Shown one piece after another: positions 17,380 through 24,066 of a DNA stretch of 40,072 nucleotides. Under the pieces are notes generated by a model. The model did not search any database and was not told the DNA's origin. It worked only from the letters and a program-made list of their open reading frames with translations. Source of the stretch: an uncultured Bacilli bacterium (GTDB taxonomy: Bacteria; Bacillota_I; Bacilli_A; RF39; UBA660); assembly GCA_947630955.1 (NCBI GenBank), contig CANRJK010000003.1, positions 1 through 40,072 of the forward strand. Direction: 5' to 3'. The first letter of the stretch is position 1, and each line of letters begins with the position of its first letter. A program made the position numbers and the translations under genes.

Positions 17380-17436
17380 CACTTATGGATTTAAATGTCT
17401 AGTGCCTGATGGTGATGTTTAAAGTTGATATAAGTG
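17380..17436 (+). ncRNA. Candidate ribosomal-protein leader RNA upstream of rpsB
   Basis: Seen directly: outer helix CACTTAT (17380-17386) with ATAAGTG (17430-17436), 7 bp. After a 3/6-nt internal loop comes a 10-bp helix, 17390-17399 with 17414-17423, including two G-U pairs. Inside it a 3-bp helix (17404-17406 with 17411-17413) closes a UGAU tetraloop, with a 4-nt bulge at 17400-17403. It ends 14 nt before AGGAGG. Ribosomal protein operons are often autoregulated through such leaders, so S2 binding is a reasonable inference. I cannot match it to a named family. Confidence 0.6.
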
Positions 17437-17463
17437 GAAGAATAACGAAAAGGAGGAATGTAA

Positions 17464-18534
17464 ATGACAGTTGTGTCAATGAACTTATTGTTAGAAGCTG
17501 GTGTTCATTTTGGTCATCAAACAAAAAGATGGAACCCAAAAATGAAAGAGTATATTTTTACTTCAAGAGATGATATCTATATAATTGATTTACAAAAGAC
17601 AGCTAAGAAGATTGATGAAGCTTATGCTGCATTATTTGAAATAGCTAAAAACGGTGGTAAGGTTATTTTTGTAGGAACAAGAAAACAAGCTCAAGAAGCA
17701 ACTAAAGAAGAAGCTATGAAAAGTGATTCTTACTATGTTACTGAAAGATGGTTAGGTGGAACCTTAACAAATTTTAAAACAATTAGAAGAAGAGTAAAAA
17801 GATTAGAAGAAATTGAAAAGATGGAAGCTAATGGAACTTTTGATGTTTTACCTAAGAAAGAAGTCGTTGGACTTAAAAAGGAATATGATAAACTTAATAA
17901 GATTTTATGTGGTATCCGTAATATGGAAAAATTACCACAAGCAATGTTTATTGTCGATCCAAGCAAAGAAGAAATTGCTATTAGAGAAGCTCGTAAATTA
18001 AATATTCCTGTCTTTGGTATTGTCGATACAAACTGTGATCCTGATATGGTCGATTATGTTATTCCAGCTAACGATGATGCAATACGTGCTGTTAAGTTAA
18101 TTATTGGTGTTATGAATAATGCAATTATCGAGGCTAATGGAGGACATATTACTGATTATAGTGGTAAGGCAGATGAAAATGGTAATGACATTATGAAAAA
18201 GGCTGTTGAATCAGTAAGAAGAAAAGAAGATAAAAAACCATTTGATAAAAAATCTTTTGATAAGAAAAATTTTAAAAAATCATTTAATAAAGTAGAAAAA
18301 GAAGTAAAAGAAAACCCAACTGAAAAAAAGAATTCAGATACTATTGCTGAAGCAAAAGAAGAAAAGAGTGAGTCTAAGAAGACTAACTCAGAAACTGTTA
18401 ATTCTAAAAAAGCCACTGTTAAAGAAGATTTAACAACTAAAACAGTTTCACAACTTCGTCTTTTAGCGAAAGAACAAGGTGTTAAGGGTTATTCAACAAT
18501 GAAAAAAGCAGACTTAATAGATGCTTTAAAATAA
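17464..18534 (+). CDS. rpsB: 30S ribosomal protein S2 with Lys-rich tail and C-terminal Rho_N/SAP-like module
   Basis: 356 aa; the usual S2 length is about 230-260. Residues 1 to about 245 are canonical S2: '[19 protein letters not shown]', '[14 protein letters not shown]', '[15 protein letters not shown]' and '[14 protein letters not shown]'. Residues about 255-325 form a low-complexity Lys/Glu/Ser linker. Residues 327-356 match Rho_N/SAP nucleic-acid-binding helices ('[18 protein letters not shown]' followed by '[11 protein letters not shown]'). A strong AGGAGG lies 7 nt before the ATG. The gene is followed by a terminator-like hairpin and then tsf, the classic rpsB-tsf order. Confidence 0.97.
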   Translation: MTVVSMNLLLEAGVHFGHQTKRWNPKMKEYIFTSRDDIYIIDLQKTAKKIDEAYAALFEIAKNGGKVIFVGTRKQAQEATKEEAMKSDSYYVTERWLGGTLTNFKTIRRRVKRLEEIEKMEANGTFDVLPKKEVVGLKKEYDKLNKILCGIRNMEKLPQAMFIVDPSKEEIAIREARKLNIPVFGIVDTNCDPDMVDYVIPANDDAIRAVKLIIGVMNNAIIEANGGHITDYSGKADENGNDIMKKAVESVRRKEDKKPFDKKSFDKKNFKKSFNKVEKEVKENPTEKKNSDTIAEAKEEKSESKKTNSETVNSKKATVKEDLTTKTVSQLRLLAKEQGVKGYSTMKKADLIDALK

Positions 18535-18540
18535 AATACT

Positions 18541-18566
18541 TAAGGATGATTTATCATCCTTATTTT
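18541..18566 (+). terminator. Hairpin between rpsB and tsf (attenuator or partial terminator)
   Basis: A perfect 9-bp stem, TAAGGATGA (18541-18549) with TCATCCTTA (18554-18562), encloses TTTA and is followed by four T. tsf has no obvious promoter after it, so it probably lowers tsf relative to rpsB expression, or stabilises the 3' end of a processed rpsB mRNA. Confidence 0.65.
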
Positions 18567-18583
18567 AATAGAAGGAGGATTAT

Positions 18584-19462
18584 ATGGTAACGGCAAGTTT
18601 AGTTAAAGAGTTAAGAGAAAAAACAGGTGCTGGAATGCTTGATTGTAAAAAAGCTTTAGAAGCAACTAATGCAGATATTGATGCTGCTATTGATTGGTTA
18701 AGAGAAAAAGGTATTTCCAAAGCAGCTAAAAAAGCAGATCGTATTGCAGCTGAAGGTGTAGCTGCCATTAAAATAGATGGTAATGTAGCTGCTATCGTTG
18801 AAGTTAATTCAGAAACTGATTTTGTAGCTAAGAATAAAGAATTTACTTCAATGGTTGATACAATTTTAGATTCTATTATTGCTAATGATGTTAAAACTTT
18901 AGATGATGTTTTGAACCTTCAAGTTGAAGGTGGAACTATAAATGACCTAATTATTAGTAAAACAGCTACTATTGGTGAAAAATTAAGTCTTCGTCGTTTT
19001 GAACGTGTTATTAAAGATGATGATGAAGCTTTTGGTGATTATATTCATATGGGTGGAAAGATTGCTGTTTTAACAGTTGTTAAAGGTGCTTCAAGTGAAG
19101 TAGCTAAAGATGTTTCAATGCACGCAGCTGCAATGCGTCCTACATATGTTAAATCAACTGATGTTCCAACTGAGGTTTTAGATAAAGAAAAAGAAATAAT
19201 GAAAGAACAACTTCTTAATGAAGGAAAACCAGCTGATCGTATTGAACAAATATTAGTTGGTAAAGTTAATAAATACTATGAAGAAGTATGTTTAGAAAAT
19301 CAAATCTTTGTTAAAGCTGAAAATAAGGAAACAGTAGCTAAGTTTGTTGCTAATAACGGTGGAACAATTTCAAAGATGATTAGATTTGAAGTTGGTGAAG
19401 GAATGCAAAAAAGAGAAGAAAACTTTGCTGAAGAAGTTGCTAAACAAATGAAAGCTAATTAA
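18584..19462 (+). CDS. tsf: Translation elongation factor Ts
   Basis: 292 aa, normal length. The N-terminal UBA-like domain contains 'LVKELREKTGAGMLDCKKAL'. The core motif that inserts into EF-Tu is 'NSETDFVAKN'. The dimerisation domain follows ('HMGGKIAVLTVVKG', 'HAAAMRPTYV'). It promotes GDP release from EF-Tu. GAAGGAGG lies about 5 nt before the ATG. It is cotranscribed with rpsB, with the hairpin at 18541-18566 in between, and is followed by a strong terminator. Confidence 0.97.
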   Translation: MVTASLVKELREKTGAGMLDCKKALEATNADIDAAIDWLREKGISKAAKKADRIAAEGVAAIKIDGNVAAIVEVNSETDFVAKNKEFTSMVDTILDSIIANDVKTLDDVLNLQVEGGTINDLIISKTATIGEKLSLRRFERVIKDDDEAFGDYIHMGGKIAVLTVVKGASSEVAKDVSMHAAAMRPTYVKSTDVPTEVLDKEKEIMKEQLLNEGKPADRIEQILVGKVNKYYEEVCLENQIFVKAENKETVAKFVANNGGTISKMIRFEVGEGMQKREENFAEEVAKQMKAN

Positions 19463-19464
19463 AT

Positions 19465-19491
19465 AGAATGGTTAAGTCCATTCTTTTTTTT
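19465..19491 (+). terminator. Intrinsic terminator of the rpsB-tsf operon
   Basis: AGAATGG (19465-19471) and CCATTCT (19478-19484), 7 bp, loop TTAAGT, followed by seven T. Confidence 0.85.
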
Positions 19492-19791
19492 ATAAATAAT
19501 TGTATTTTGGTTATATTAACTATAGGAATTATATGAAAAATAGTGATAAAAAATATCTCATATGTGACATAATTAGAAAAAATTTTTTGTTTTTTGACAA
19601 AAATGGTTGCAAAAACAATAGGTTTTATTATATAATTCTTATAGGGTATGGTATGATATAGTGATATATTTAAATCGTAAGGTAATAACTTATGAAAATA
19701 TCCGGTTGTGAAAGAGGTGTTGAATGAGAAGTTAAAATTTTAATATGCTAGATTAGTATAGACTTTATTAAGATTATAGGTGGTGATATAG
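19492..19791 (+). promoter_or_regulatory. 300-base intergenic region and long leader of the fibre-protein array
   Basis: Between the tsf terminator and the first fibre gene there is no sizeable gene. The best promoter is TTGCAA (19607-19612), an 18-bp spacer, then TATAAT (19631-19636); a TG-TATGAT extended -10 lies at 19649-19657. Transcription from the first would give a leader of about 150 nt. The leader contains an imperfect palindrome near 19677-19692, an 11-codon micro-ORF (19692-19727) and a TTAAAATTTTAA palindrome at about 19732-19743. The part before the promoter is featureless AT-rich sequence. No known riboswitch was recognised. Confidence 0.5.
19607..19636 (+). promoter_or_regulatory. 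Sigma-A promoter of the fibre-protein array
   Basis: TTGCAA, 18-bp spacer, perfect TATAAT. It is the best-scoring promoter by eye in the gap before the array. Confidence 0.6.
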
Positions 19792-20415
19792 TTGCGAAAA
19801 CGAAGTATGTTATTTGGTATGATTGGTGTTTTATGTTCATTAGTTTTAGTTATGGGTGTTGTTTATGCAACGCTTAATACCGTTTTAAATATAAATTTCG
19901 GTAGCAGTTCGTCTTCAGCTGTTGTACAGAAAGGTTCAACTTGGGATATCAGTTTTCTTACAGGAGCCGATAATTTGACGATTACTAAGACTGGTGGGAA
20001 TGAGTCAACAACTGATGTTTACTGTAATGATGGCCCAAATATGAGTCAACCAACTATTACAGGAACAGAGATTAGTGGAATAAATATTCAACTAACAAAA
20101 AAAGGTGATCAATGCTCTTACGCTTTTAAAGTAAAGAACAATGGTACTTTGAAAGCTAAGTTAAATGCTATTTCATTAACTAAACCTAATACAGCTTGTA
20201 CTACACCTAGTGTTAGTAGTATGGTATGTGGTAACATAACATATTCATTAAAATATGACAGTGCTTCTGGAACAGCACTTACAGCATCTGATACATTAGA
20301 TAATGGTATTACGAAAACAATCGTTTTAACAGCTGCATATACTGGGAGTGCAACTGTTAGTAGTGATATTGCTTATAATGGATTTGGTGCTACTTTAAAT
20401 TATATTCAAAATTAA
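19792..20415 (+). CDS. TasA/camelysin-like exported fibre protein, copy 1 (most divergent)
   Basis: 207 aa. A TTG start at 19792 is proposed because AGGTGGTGAT lies 4 nt upstream; ATG 19807 is the alternative. The basic N-terminus plus hydrophobic helix (about 8-26) ends 'VVYA', followed by 'TLNTVLNINFGSS', a SipW-type signal peptide with likely cleavage after the Ala. The mature part follows the TasA/camelysin plan, with 'KKGDQCSYAFKVKNNGTLKAKL' aligning to the 'PGD...F...N.G.L' core of TasA. Four cysteines ('VYCND', 'GDQCS', 'TACTT', 'MVCGN') sit at the same places as in the next four genes. It is the first of five tandem paralogues. Its N-terminal mature segment shares near-identical DNA with copy 4. 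Confidence 0.8.
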   Translation: MRKRSMLFGMIGVLCSLVLVMGVVYATLNTVLNINFGSSSSSAVVQKGSTWDISFLTGADNLTITKTGGNESTTDVYCNDGPNMSQPTITGTEISGINIQLTKKGDQCSYAFKVKNNGTLKAKLNAISLTKPNTACTTPSVSSMVCGNITYSLKYDSASGTALTASDTLDNGITKTIVLTAAYTGSATVSSDIAYNGFGATLNYIQN

Positions 20416-20433
20416 AAGGAAGGAAATGATAAA

Positions 20434-21027
20434 ATGAAAAATAAGAAAACTTTAACTTTAGTAGTAGTAGCTTTAGTAGCTGTAGTTGTTGGATTAACAA
20501 TTGTTTATGCAACATTAAGCACTAATTTATCAATTACATTTGGTTCAAGTGCTGACGATGCAATTACACAAAAAAGCGCTACATGGGATGTAAAATTTGA
20601 TGCAACACAATCAACTGTAACAGGAACAGCAGCTGGTTATAGTGGAGTAAAATGTGGAGACGCTACAGTAACTGATTTAGGTGTTACAATTGGAAAAACT
20701 GAATTTTATACACAAGGAGATTCTTGTACATGGAGTAATATAACTATTAAAAATGGTGGTACATTAAATGCTAAATTAAATAGTTTTACATGGACACAAC
20801 CAACAGGAGGAGAATGCTCAGGTAGTACAAATGGTACTTATGTATGTGGACCTATTACTTACAAAATCTTAGATGCTTCAACAAGTTCTGAATTAGCAGT
20901 TAATAAAACACTTGATAACCAAAAAGATATAAAAGTTAATGTTAAAGCTGAATTAACTCAAGCAAACAGTGGTTCAGATATATCACAATATGGTGGTAAA
21001 GTGCAACTTAACTGGATACAAAATTAA
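20434..21027 (+). CDS. TasA/camelysin-like exported fibre protein, copy 2
   Basis: 197 aa. MKNKK plus a hydrophobic helix (about 6-24) ends 'TIVYA', followed by 'TLSTNLSITFGSS'. The mature domain is beta-rich, with cysteines in 'VKCGDA', 'GDSCTW', 'GECSGS' and 'YVCGPI', the core 'ITIKNGGTLNAKLNSFTW' and the C-terminal motif 'GGKVQLNWIQN'. It groups with copy 5 by its 'AITQK' segment. AAGGAAGG precedes the ATG and the gap to copy 1 is 18 bp. Expected to be processed by the signal peptidase encoded downstream and assembled outside the cell. Confidence 0.82.
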   Translation: MKNKKTLTLVVVALVAVVVGLTIVYATLSTNLSITFGSSADDAITQKSATWDVKFDATQSTVTGTAAGYSGVKCGDATVTDLGVTIGKTEFYTQGDSCTWSNITIKNGGTLNAKLNSFTWTQPTGGECSGSTNGTYVCGPITYKILDASTSSELAVNKTLDNQKDIKVNVKAELTQANSGSDISQYGGKVQLNWIQN

Positions 21028-21054
21028 TTTTTGAAACTTTAAGGAGAACTTAAA

Positions 21055-21645
21055 ATGAATAATAGAAAAAAATTAACAACTATTTTATCAGTGTTAATTG
21101 TTGCTGTTTTTTGCTTAACGGTTGTTTTTGCAGCATTAGGACAAAATTTAATTTCTACTTTCGGTAGTGGATCATCTGCAGCTATTGTTCAAAAAGGAGC
21201 AAGCTGGAATGTAGGTTTTGAAACAGCTAGTTCTGTAACTGCGACAAAGACAGGATATAGTGGCGTTACTTGTGGTAACGCTACTGTATCAGCTACCGCT
21301 GTAACTATTCCAAGTGTCGCTTTATATACACCAGGTGATTCATGTACTTGGAACGTAACAATAAAAAATACAGGTGGTTTAAAAGCAAAATTAAAAAGCT
21401 TTACATGGACGCAACCAACTGGTGCGACATGTACAAGTAGTAGTACTGGAACTTATGTATGTGGTAATGTTACTTATTCTGTTTTAAAAGGTGATGCTGT
21501 TCTTGCTGTTGGTGAACAACTTCCGGCTTCAACGGGTAGTGTTGCTGTTAAAATAAAAGTAGAAATACCTTCAAATAAGTCAATCAGTTCAAGTGATGTG
21601 ACACATTATAATGGTAAAGTGCAACTAAATTGGGAACAAGATTAG
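21055..21645 (+). CDS. TasA/camelysin-like exported fibre protein, copy 3
   Basis: 196 aa. Signal segment 'MNNRKKLTTILSVLIVAVF' runs to 'VVFA', then 'ALGQNLISTFGSGS'. The four cysteines are in 'VTCGNA', 'GDSCTW', 'ATCTSS' and 'YVCGNV'. It has the core 'VTIKNTGGLKAKLKSFTW' and the C-terminal 'YNGKVQLNWEQD'. 'AALGQNL' groups it with copy 4 ('AALSQNL') rather than copies 2 and 5 ('ATLSTNL'). The gap to copy 2 is 27 bp with an AAGGAG site. Cotranscribed with the array. Confidence 0.82.
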   Translation: MNNRKKLTTILSVLIVAVFCLTVVFAALGQNLISTFGSGSSAAIVQKGASWNVGFETASSVTATKTGYSGVTCGNATVSATAVTIPSVALYTPGDSCTWNVTIKNTGGLKAKLKSFTWTQPTGATCTSSSTGTYVCGNVTYSVLKGDAVLAVGEQLPASTGSVAVKIKVEIPSNKSISSSDVTHYNGKVQLNWEQD

Positions 21646-21667
21646 TAAAAATATAAGGAGGACTTGT

Positions 21668-22255
21668 ATGAAAAACCAAAAAAATTTAACAATTGCTTTA
21701 ACAGTGTTGATTGCTGTTGTTGGTTTAACAATCGTTTATGCAGCTTTGAGCCAAAACTTATCAATTACTTTTGGTAGCAGTGCATCTTCAGCTGTTGTAC
21801 AGAAAGGCTCAACTTGGGATATTGGGTTTGATACAGAAACTGCAACAGTAAATGGAACAAAGACTGGATATAGTTTAGCTACTTGTGGTACTGCAAGTGT
21901 TACTAAAGAGGGTGTTACAATATCTTCAGCAACTTTATACACACCAGGCGATTCATGTACTTGGAATGTTAAAGTTAAAAATAATGGTAATTTAAATGCT
22001 AAATTAAATAGTTTTACATGGACACAACCACAAGGTGGAACTTGTGATGAAAGTAGTAATAATACTTATACTTGTGGTAATATTAAATATAGTGTTTTAA
22101 AAGGTACTGCTGCACTAGCTGCTAATGAAAAATTAACTGGTGGTGCAAGTGTTGATCTTACTATTAAAGTTGAAATTCCAGCAGATAAAAATCTTTCTGG
22201 TACTGATGTATCTCAATATAATGGTAAGGTACAACTTAACTGGGTACAAGATTAA
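21668..22255 (+). CDS. TasA/camelysin-like exported fibre protein, copy 4
   Basis: 195 aa. The signal segment ends 'TIVYA', then 'ALSQNLSITFGSS'. Cysteines are in 'ATCGTA', 'GDSCTW', 'GTCDES' and 'YTCGNI'. Core 'VKVKNNGNLNAKLNSFTW'; C-terminal 'YNGKVQLNWVQD'. AGGAGG lies about 6 nt before the ATG. The 50-bp stretch 21773-21822 differs from copy 1 (19900-19949) at only three positions although the two proteins are otherwise distant, which suggests gene conversion. Same predicted processing and fate as its paralogues. Confidence 0.82.
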   Translation: MKNQKNLTIALTVLIAVVGLTIVYAALSQNLSITFGSSASSAVVQKGSTWDIGFDTETATVNGTKTGYSLATCGTASVTKEGVTISSATLYTPGDSCTWNVKVKNNGNLNAKLNSFTWTQPQGGTCDESSNNTYTCGNIKYSVLKGTAALAANEKLTGGASVDLTIKVEIPADKNLSGTDVSQYNGKVQLNWVQD

Positions 22256-22277
22256 TAAAAGTATATAGGAGGATATA

Positions 22278-22874
22278 ATGAAAAACAAAGATAAAAAGAA
22301 TTTAACTATTGTTGCTGTAACATTAGTTGTTGCTGTTTTAGGCTTAACTATTGTTTTCGCAACATTAAGTACAAACTTATCAATTACTTTTGGTTCTGAT
22401 TCTGATAATGCAATCACTCAAAAGGGTGCTCAATGGAAAATTGCTTTCGATACAACTAGTCCAACAGTAGATGGTACAAAATCAGGATATAGTGCTGTAA
22501 CTTGTGGTACTGCAAATGTTACTGAAGAAGGAGTTACATTGTCTTCAGTAGCTTTATATACACCAGGTGATTCATGTACTTATAGTGTTAAAGTTAAAAA
22601 CGATGGTGACTTAAACGCTAAATTAAATAGTTTTACATGGACAAAACCAGAAGGTGGTGCATCATGTACTGAAAGTACTACTAACACTTATAAATGTGGT
22701 GATATAACTTATAGTGTTTTAAAAGCTGGTTCTGCACTTGAAACTAATGAAAAATTAGCATCTAAAGGTAGTGTTGACCTTACTATTAAGGTTTCTTATG
22801 ATGGTGCTAGTGTTAGTGCAAAAGAAGTAAAACGATATAATGGTAAAGTACAACTTAACTGGGTACAAGATTAG
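22278..22874 (+). CDS. TasA/camelysin-like exported fibre protein, copy 5
   Basis: 198 aa. The signal segment (MKNKDKKN plus hydrophobic helix) ends 'TIVFA', then 'TLSTNLSITFGSD'. Cysteines are in 'VTCGTA', 'GDSCTY', 'ASCTES' and 'YKCGDI'. Core 'VKVKNDGDLNAKLNSFTW'; C-terminal 'YNGKVQLNWVQD'. TAGGAGG precedes the ATG. It is the last structural copy, 45 bp before the signal-peptidase gene, which supports one operon for substrates and processing enzyme. Confidence 0.82.
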   Translation: MKNKDKKNLTIVAVTLVVAVLGLTIVFATLSTNLSITFGSDSDNAITQKGAQWKIAFDTTSPTVDGTKSGYSAVTCGTANVTEEGVTLSSVALYTPGDSCTYSVKVKNDGDLNAKLNSFTWTKPEGGASCTESTTNTYKCGDITYSVLKAGSALETNEKLASKGSVDLTIKVSYDGASVSAKEVKRYNGKVQLNWVQD

Positions 22875-22919
22875 TTTGAATTATTTATTATTTAATAGGA
22901 ATGAAAAAAGGGTGAAGTT

Positions 22920-24065
22920 ATGAAAAAAGAGTCACAACGTATTTTATTAGTAGAAATTTTGCTTATTTTGGTTTCTTTTGTTCAATTTTTCATCATAAGA
23001 AGATTTTCTCTTTGGATTTATTTAATTCCTATTTTAGCTATTGCAATTTTTAGTTATTTCTTTATTGGCTTGCCAAAACGAGCTGAAAGAGGGTCAAAAG
23101 ATGTTTTGTTAGTACTAATAATTGGATGTATTAGTTACTATCTTCTCATTTATTTTATTGGATTTTTTTCTGGCTTTTTGATTACTGGTTACGGACATAC
23201 CCCTTTAACACTTTTTCAGAATATTTTTCCACACTTGGTATTTATTATACTTATTGAGTATATTAGATCGATGGTGGTTAAGAAAGGAAAGTTTGATAAA
23301 AAGATTATAATTTTATCAGTATTTGCTTTCTTCTGTGTTGATGTGGCCCTTAAATTTTCTCTATTGCAGGTTGATTCTAGAGAAGCGGTATTAAAGGTTA
23401 TTCTTAATGCCATAATTCCAACTTTGATAAAAACAGCTTTACTTACTTATATAACATATACTACTGAAGCTAAAAATAGTATTGTTTATCACTGTTTGAT
23501 GGAGCTTCCCGTTTATATTATCCCTATATTCCCAGATTTAGGTGATTATATTTCCAATATTTTCTTAATCGTACAGCCAATGCTGATGATAGTATTTATC
23601 TATAAGATTTTATATGATAAAAGAGAAAAAATTGAAAATAGTAGGCGGACGGTTAAATTCAATAAATATCAAAGAATTTTACAAGCATTTTTAGTTTTAT
23701 TACTTGTCGTAGTTGTTGTCTTAGTAAGTGGAGTTGGACGTTATGTTGCTTTAGCGATTGGTTCAGAATCGATGACAGGTACAATCGATAAAGGTGATGT
23801 TATTGTTATCGATAAAAAAGATAAAAATTATAAAGTAGGAGCAATAATTGCTTTTGAATATGATGGTCGTGTCTTAGTACATAGAATTATGGAAATAAAC
23901 GAAACTGAAAAAGAAGTTAGTTATCAGACTAAAGGTGATTACAACAAAGATAAAGATGCATGGGTAGTTAAACCAGAGACAATTATTGGCGTAGTAAAGT
24001 TTAGATTATGGGGGATTGGTTGGCCAACAGTCAAATTAAGTGAATGGATGGAAGGTGATCGATAA
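22920..24065 (+). CDS. SipW-type signal peptidase I fused to an N-terminal multi-TM domain
   Basis: 381 aa, about twice the size of SipW. Residues 1 to about 230 contain about six membrane helices with no family I recognise. Another helix at about 255-278 leads into the peptidase domain: 'IGSESMTGTIDKGDVIVI' with nucleophile S284, 'LVHRIMEI' with H321, and 'TKGDYNKDKDAW' with acidic D340 (D346 alternative). A His in place of Lys is the mark of the ER/archaeal/SipW class (S26B), whose Bacillus subtilis member cleaves TasA and TapA. It lies directly after five proteins with SipW-type signal peptides, so they are the expected substrates. The AAGGGTGAAG site precedes the ATG. What the added membrane domain does is unknown; a role in subunit delivery or assembly is speculation. 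Confidence 0.85.
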   Translation: MKKESQRILLVEILLILVSFVQFFIIRRFSLWIYLIPILAIAIFSYFFIGLPKRAERGSKDVLLVLIIGCISYYLLIYFIGFFSGFLITGYGHTPLTLFQNIFPHLVFIILIEYIRSMVVKKGKFDKKIIILSVFAFFCVDVALKFSLLQVDSREAVLKVILNAIIPTLIKTALLTYITYTTEAKNSIVYHCLMELPVYIIPIFPDLGDYISNIFLIVQPMLMIVFIYKILYDKREKIENSRRTVKFNKYQRILQAFLVLLLVVVVVLVSGVGRYVALAIGSESMTGTIDKGDVIVIDKKDKNYKVGAIIAFEYDGRVLVHRIMEINETEKEVSYQTKGDYNKDKDAWVVKPETIIGVVKFRLWGIGWPTVKLSEWMEGDR

Positions 24066-24066
24066 A

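Noticed and set aside
17202-17402. Open frame overlapping the end of the Big2 protein and the rpsB promoter
   Set aside because: It is in another frame of a clearly coding region and runs through the rpsB -10 box; hydrophobic low-complexity product with no ribosome-binding site.
19594-19599. TTGACA as -35 of the array promoter
   Set aside because: The TATAAT at 19631 is 31 bases away and no acceptable -10 lies 16-19 bases downstream; TTGCAA at 19607 has the right spacing.
19792-22874. Repeated 600-bp units as a possible CRISPR or satellite repeat
   Set aside because: The units are intact reading frames with protein-level conservation and individual ribosome-binding sites; they are paralogous genes.
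24040-24066. Longer N-terminus for the DUF5305-like protein
   Set aside because: The ATG at 24040 lies inside the peptidase gene without a ribosome-binding site; AAGGTGAT is correctly spaced for ATG 24067.
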